In this document: positions 6,322 through 8,908 of the stretch, in pieces
Position numbering within the stretch: the stretch's first letter is position 1
How the letters are laid out: every line of letters starts with the position of its first letter
Assembly: GCA_937988705.1 (NCBI GenBank)
Contig: CALKIA010000310.1
Location: 1-8,908 of the forward strand
Reading direction: 5' to 3'
DNA: 8,908 nucleotides
Origin: an uncultured Chloroflexota bacterium
GTDB taxonomy: Bacteria; Chloroflexota; Anaerolineae; Aggregatilineales; Phototrophicaceae
The notes under the pieces: model-generated
What the model was told of the DNA's origin: nothing
Database searches by the model: none
Seen by the model: only the letters and a program-made list of their open reading frames with translations
Translations under genes and position numbers: made by a program

Positions 6322-8490
6322 TTACCGTCCGGTCGCCCGCTGCGAGTCGGCCACCAGCGTGACCGTGTGATGCGTGCGGAACAGACTGTACTGTCCCGAC
6401 CGCCCCGGAATCGGGTTGAGGACGTTTTCCGTCTCCATGATCGAGAACCACAGCGGCAGGCTCCAGCGTGCGCCCGGTTCCGCAGCACGGACGCTCATCT
6501 CAGAGATCAGCATGTTGCGCTCGTACAGGCTCAACAGCAAGCGGATGAACGCATCGCGTTCCGAGATGGTCAACCGGCAGATTTCCGCGTCGAGCACCAG
6601 CGAGATCCCCTTAGTGAAGAAGTCGCTCTGCGGGTTCGGATATTCTTTGACTTCCGCCGAGCCGTTTTCGAGCAGGAATTCCACGGCGCGCTGGAACGAC
6701 ATGCCGTTATCGTACAATCGCAGCCGCTTGTGCAGGCTGCCGAGCGGGCACCAGGTGAAACCGCGAAAGCTCGTGAACTGCTCCACGCTCACTACGACGC
6801 GGCGCACCATATCGGCGGTGTCGGCTTCCATCTGTTCGAGTTCGGCCAGCGTCACGCCCGCCCAACTGTGATCCGACTGTTCCGCCTGATTCGGCACGGG
6901 CGACGGTTTCTGCTCCGGCAGTTCGTAGTCCGGGTTGAGCTTAATCACCGGCACGAGGTCTTCGGGATTATGGCGGTGCGGCACAAGTTCACGCTGCAAG
7001 ACGCGCTCACGCACGAGGCAGTCGATCCAGTCGGAGCGCCATTGGTCGCTGTAGTTCAGGCCGGGGCGTTCCAACTCGCGATCCATCGCCAACCCCTTGA
7101 GCAGGAAGCCGTAGTTGACGTATTCCCACCCGCGCACGTTGAGCGTGTTCATCACCCGCAGCACAATGCGGTCGCGGATGAGCAGTGTCTTTTCGGCGAT
7201 CGGGTGACCGAGATCCAGCACCAGCCGGTTCGGCCCACCGAGCGTGCGCACGATGCCGAGCGAGATCGCCTGCGCGACCAGATCCTCACCGCGCGCTTTG
7301 GACACCACCGCGCTCACATCCACCAGTTGATCAATCAACTGCTGGCGCGTCAGCACATCGGAGTCCAACTGCTGCGAGCAGCGGTCAAACTGTACAACCA
7401 CACTCGACCACTGTGACGGAGTGAACCCGGCCGGCGAACCATCGTCGTTGGTCGCCATCGAGGCGAGGCTCAGCGACTGGTGGGTCTGCAGGTTGGTGAA
7501 ATCTTCAACATATTCGATGAAGATGTTGCTGTTGTTTTCGAGCTGGCGGCTCGTGCTGCCGTGCACCGCCCACAGGATGACCGTCTTGTTGCGCGTGCGC
7601 AGCGTGTTAATCACCTCGTTGAAGTCGCGGTCACCGCTGGCGACGATATATACATCAGCCGAATCACTGTGACCGGAGTCCGTGATGATGTCCTTGGCGA
7701 TGCGCATATCAGCGCTGTTTTTGCCGGGCAGGTTGAACACCGGGTCGATGTTCGCCATGGCCAGACGGCTGGGCGCATCATCGGCCACTTCGCGACCAGA
7801 GGTATCCGTGAGCGGCGGCAAACTGCCCCGCTGACCCCACGGCGCATACGCCGCCATCTTGACAACCTGTCCGTGCACCTTCACCTGTCGGTTGAAGCTG
7901 TCGATCAACGCGTCGAGGTTGACCACGTAGCCCTGTTCGTTCAGGCTGATGGCGATGTTCTCGAAGTCGATATAGACCGCGACGTTCTTCGTCTGCTGGA
8001 TGCCGAGCAGTGTTTCCAGCGGCTGAAAGATCACGTCTTCGGCGAATTCAGTGCCTTCCAGCACATCATCCGACCCCCACATACGAATGCGCGCGCTGCG
8101 CGTCGTCTTGACGCGGCGCACCAGCGGGATGAGATCGGGGTTGGTCGTCGCCAGAATCAGCTCGTCGACCGGTTCCGGGTCGAACGAGAAGTAGTGCATG
8201 ATGAGCGCGTCGGCGAGACTTTCTCGACGCGGAATGTCGAAGGTGTCGTAGCCGGCGGTCTTAAAGATGTACTGGGGGTCTTTAGCCGCGCCCGCCCGTC
8301 CGCCTTTTTGGCGGTGCGTTTTCCAGTTCGCCGCAGCCACCGCCCGCAATCTATCCGCGCTCATGAGCCCCGCAGCGAGCGCCGCCCCGCCGCGTAAGCC
8401 CACGGCGAGTTCTTGTAAATCGACCGAAATACCGCGATTGCGAAAATGCGCGAGTAAGTCGTCTACATCAACAATCAAATAAGCTGCCAT
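6322..8490 (-). CDS. Double-NYN-domain protein with winged-helix-like C-terminal repeats
   Basis: Protein of 722 residues. Residues about 168-328 form a NYN (PIN-like) domain, a fold found in metal-dependent RNases. Its acidic positions are intact: D175 and N178 in VYIDFEN, D261 in NSADMRIAKD, and D287/D289 in VASGDRDF, followed by the strand KTVILWAV. Residues 1-140 look like a second, diverged NYN domain: VDVDD (D8, with N replaced by D11), D94 in LADALIMHY, and TTNPDL (116-120), where the first Asp is Asn117. From about 357 to 715 I see up to four alpha/beta segments of winged-helix type (about 357-428, 437-520, 557-635, 643-710). The second and third share RGWEYVNYGFLLKGL and RGFTWCPLGSLHKRL. 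They may be RNA-binding modules like those fused to NYN in LOTUS/OST-HTH proteins, but I cannot confirm that family. No signal or membrane segment is seen. The ATG at 8490 follows AGGTAAGGATA. RNase activity is inferred. Confidence 0.85.
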   Translation of the reverse strand: MAAYLIVDVDDLLAHFRNRGISVDLQELAVGLRGGAALAAGLMSADRLRAVAAANWKTHRQKGGRAGAAKDPQYIFKTAGYDTFDIPRRESLADALIMHYFSFDPEPVDELILATTNPDLIPLVRRVKTTRSARIRMWGSDDVLEGTEFAEDVIFQPLETLLGIQQTKNVAVYIDFENIAISLNEQGYVVNLDALIDSFNRQVKVHGQVVKMAAYAPWGQRGSLPPLTDTSGREVADDAPSRLAMANIDPVFNLPGKNSADMRIAKDIITDSGHSDSADVYIVASGDRDFNEVINTLRTRNKTVILWAVHGSTSRQLENNSNIFIEYVEDFTNLQTHQSLSLASMATNDDGSPAGFTPSQWSSVVVQFDRCSQQLDSDVLTRQQLIDQLVDVSAVVSKARGEDLVAQAISLGIVRTLGGPNRLVLDLGHPIAEKTLLIRDRIVLRVMNTLNVRGWEYVNYGFLLKGLAMDRELERPGLNYSDQWRSDWIDCLVRERVLQRELVPHRHNPEDLVPVIKLNPDYELPEQKPSPVPNQAEQSDHSWAGVTLAELEQMEADTADMVRRVVVSVEQFTSFRGFTWCPLGSLHKRLRLYDNGMSFQRAVEFLLENGSAEVKEYPNPQSDFFTKGISLVLDAEICRLTISERDAFIRLLLSLYERNMLISEMSVRAAEPGARWSLPLWFSIMETENVLNPIPGRSGQYSLFRTHHTVTLVADSQRATGR

Positions 8491-8512
8491 TATCCTTACC
8501 TAAAAACGCATA

Positions 8513-8541
8513 TACCACCTGAACCTGCTGGCTCGGTGGTA
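8513..8541 (-). promoter_or_regulatory. Hairpin in the NYN leader
   Basis: TACCACC at 8513-8519 is perfectly complementary to GGTGGTA at 8535-8541. On the minus strand the stem is followed six bases later by TTTTT (8502-8506), shortly before the NYN ribosome binding site. AACCT/AGGTT within the same stretch offers a competing pairing. It might be an attenuator, but the U-tract is poorly placed. Confidence 0.35.
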
Positions 8542-8782
8542 GGTTTAAACCCGCGAGGCGCGGTGAAAGAGTCGAGTTGTCTTCGGGAAGCGAGCGTACT
8601 TAAAAGATAACGTTCCCAATTTGTGCCAATTTTATCAAACTGTAGACTGGTTATCAAGCGGATCGCTCTCGGAATATAACAATTTCAATAACATTATTAT
8701 ACAGGCGAAACTCTGAATACATTTAGTTCCAGTTTAATTCATTCTAAGTGCAACCATAAGCGCAGGTGAGCCTCTCTTATCC

Positions 8783-8805
8783 CCGAATCTCACTATTCGG
8801 TTTTT
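8783..8805 (+). terminator. Plus-strand terminator without an assigned gene
   Basis: CCGAAT at 8783-8788 and ATTCGG at 8795-8800 form a six-pair stem with a six-base loop, followed at once by TTTTTGG. It has the form of a small intrinsic terminator for plus-strand transcription. No protein-coding gene precedes it on that strand. A short RNA started near 8687 is one possibility. Confidence 0.45.
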
Positions 8806-8827
8806 GGTTAAAGCAGCCATTGATTTT

Positions 8828-8856
8828 ACTATACACGGATTTCTATGACTTGTCTC
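8828..8856 (-). promoter_or_regulatory. Possible minus-strand promoter upstream of the NYN gene
   Basis: GAGACA (8856-8851) and TATAGT (8833-8828), read on the minus strand, are separated by 17 bases. The -10 is good and the -35 is weak. It would give a leader of about 330 bases before the NYN start, which makes its assignment to that gene uncertain. Confidence 0.25.
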
Positions 8857-8908
8857 TATAAATTCTCTATGAAAAAAACAAGGGTTTATTCGTGCGCCCC
8901 GTCACAAA

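Larger units (their letters stand above)
8491..8908. other. AT-rich non-coding region upstream of the NYN gene
   Basis: No convincing gene lies in this 418-base stretch. I count about 33-35% GC at 8641-8760, far below the coding regions. It holds a hairpin near the NYN start (8513-8541), a ten-base palindrome GGTTTAAACC (8542-8551), CCGCG/CGCGG (8551-8563), a weak minus-strand promoter-like pair (8828-8856) and a plus-strand terminator (8783-8805). An open frame of 21 codons on the plus strand begins at 8845 and runs off the right edge without a ribosome binding site. Confidence 0.6.

Noticed and set aside
6367..8397. Plus-strand open frames of 349 and 305 codons opposite the NYN gene
   Set aside because: They are antisense shadows. 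The minus-strand product has clear NYN motifs and a ribosome binding site; these have neither.
8591..8640. TTGGCA as the -35 box of an NYN promoter
   Set aside because: No acceptable -10 sequence lies 16-18 bases downstream on the minus strand.
8845..8908. Start of a plus-strand gene running off the right edge
   Set aside because: Only 21 codons are visible, with no Shine-Dalgarno sequence and no recognisable motif. It cannot be supported from this window.

Overview
The window reads as one GC-rich bacterial chromosome segment in which every gene I can support lies on the minus strand. Read right to left in the direction of transcription, the order is: a large double-NYN-domain protein, a short PLP-dependent threonine/serine dehydratase, rpsO, pnp, a TPR-repeat protein, and an AI-2E family membrane transporter cut by the left edge. 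Three features make a Chloroflexota (Anaerolineae-like) genome my best guess: the GC-rich coding, a PNPase with a long Gly/Arg tail, and intergenic spacers packed with small palindromes of the type GTAGGGAC...GTCCGC. This is inference; no marker in the window settles the phylum.

Layout. Positions 1-934 hold the transporter. Positions 1007-1948 hold the TPR protein, whose 5' half is much more AT-rich than its neighbours. A strong intrinsic terminator (1967-2001) closes pnp just upstream of it. pnp (2021-4369) and rpsO (4526-4795) form the conserved rpsO-pnp pair. The 156-base spacer between them contains a perfect 8-9 bp hairpin and then a long interrupted hairpin with a perfect 13-bp base, ending just upstream of the pnp ribosome binding site. 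rpsO has a clear sigma-70-type promoter, and its roughly 60-base leader is almost wholly one hairpin. From 4900 to 5208 there is no gene, only palindromic repeats. The dehydratase follows (5209-6156), then a 165-base repeat-bearing spacer in which one repeat copy followed by five Ts looks like the terminator of the NYN gene (6322-8490). Positions 8491-8908 are AT-rich and non-coding as far as I can see, with several hairpins and an orphan plus-strand terminator.

How the genes relate. rpsO and pnp are the only functionally coherent pair: S15 assembles the 30S subunit, and PNPase degrades RNA. The leader structures suggest that both are feedback-controlled at the RNA level. The NYN protein is probably also an RNA-acting enzyme, but an apparent terminator and two repeat blocks separate it from rpsO-pnp. 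I see no CRISPR array, tRNA, rRNA or transposase gene. The most novel-looking items are the double-NYN protein with repeated winged-helix-like segments, the two leader RNAs, and the covarying palindrome family.
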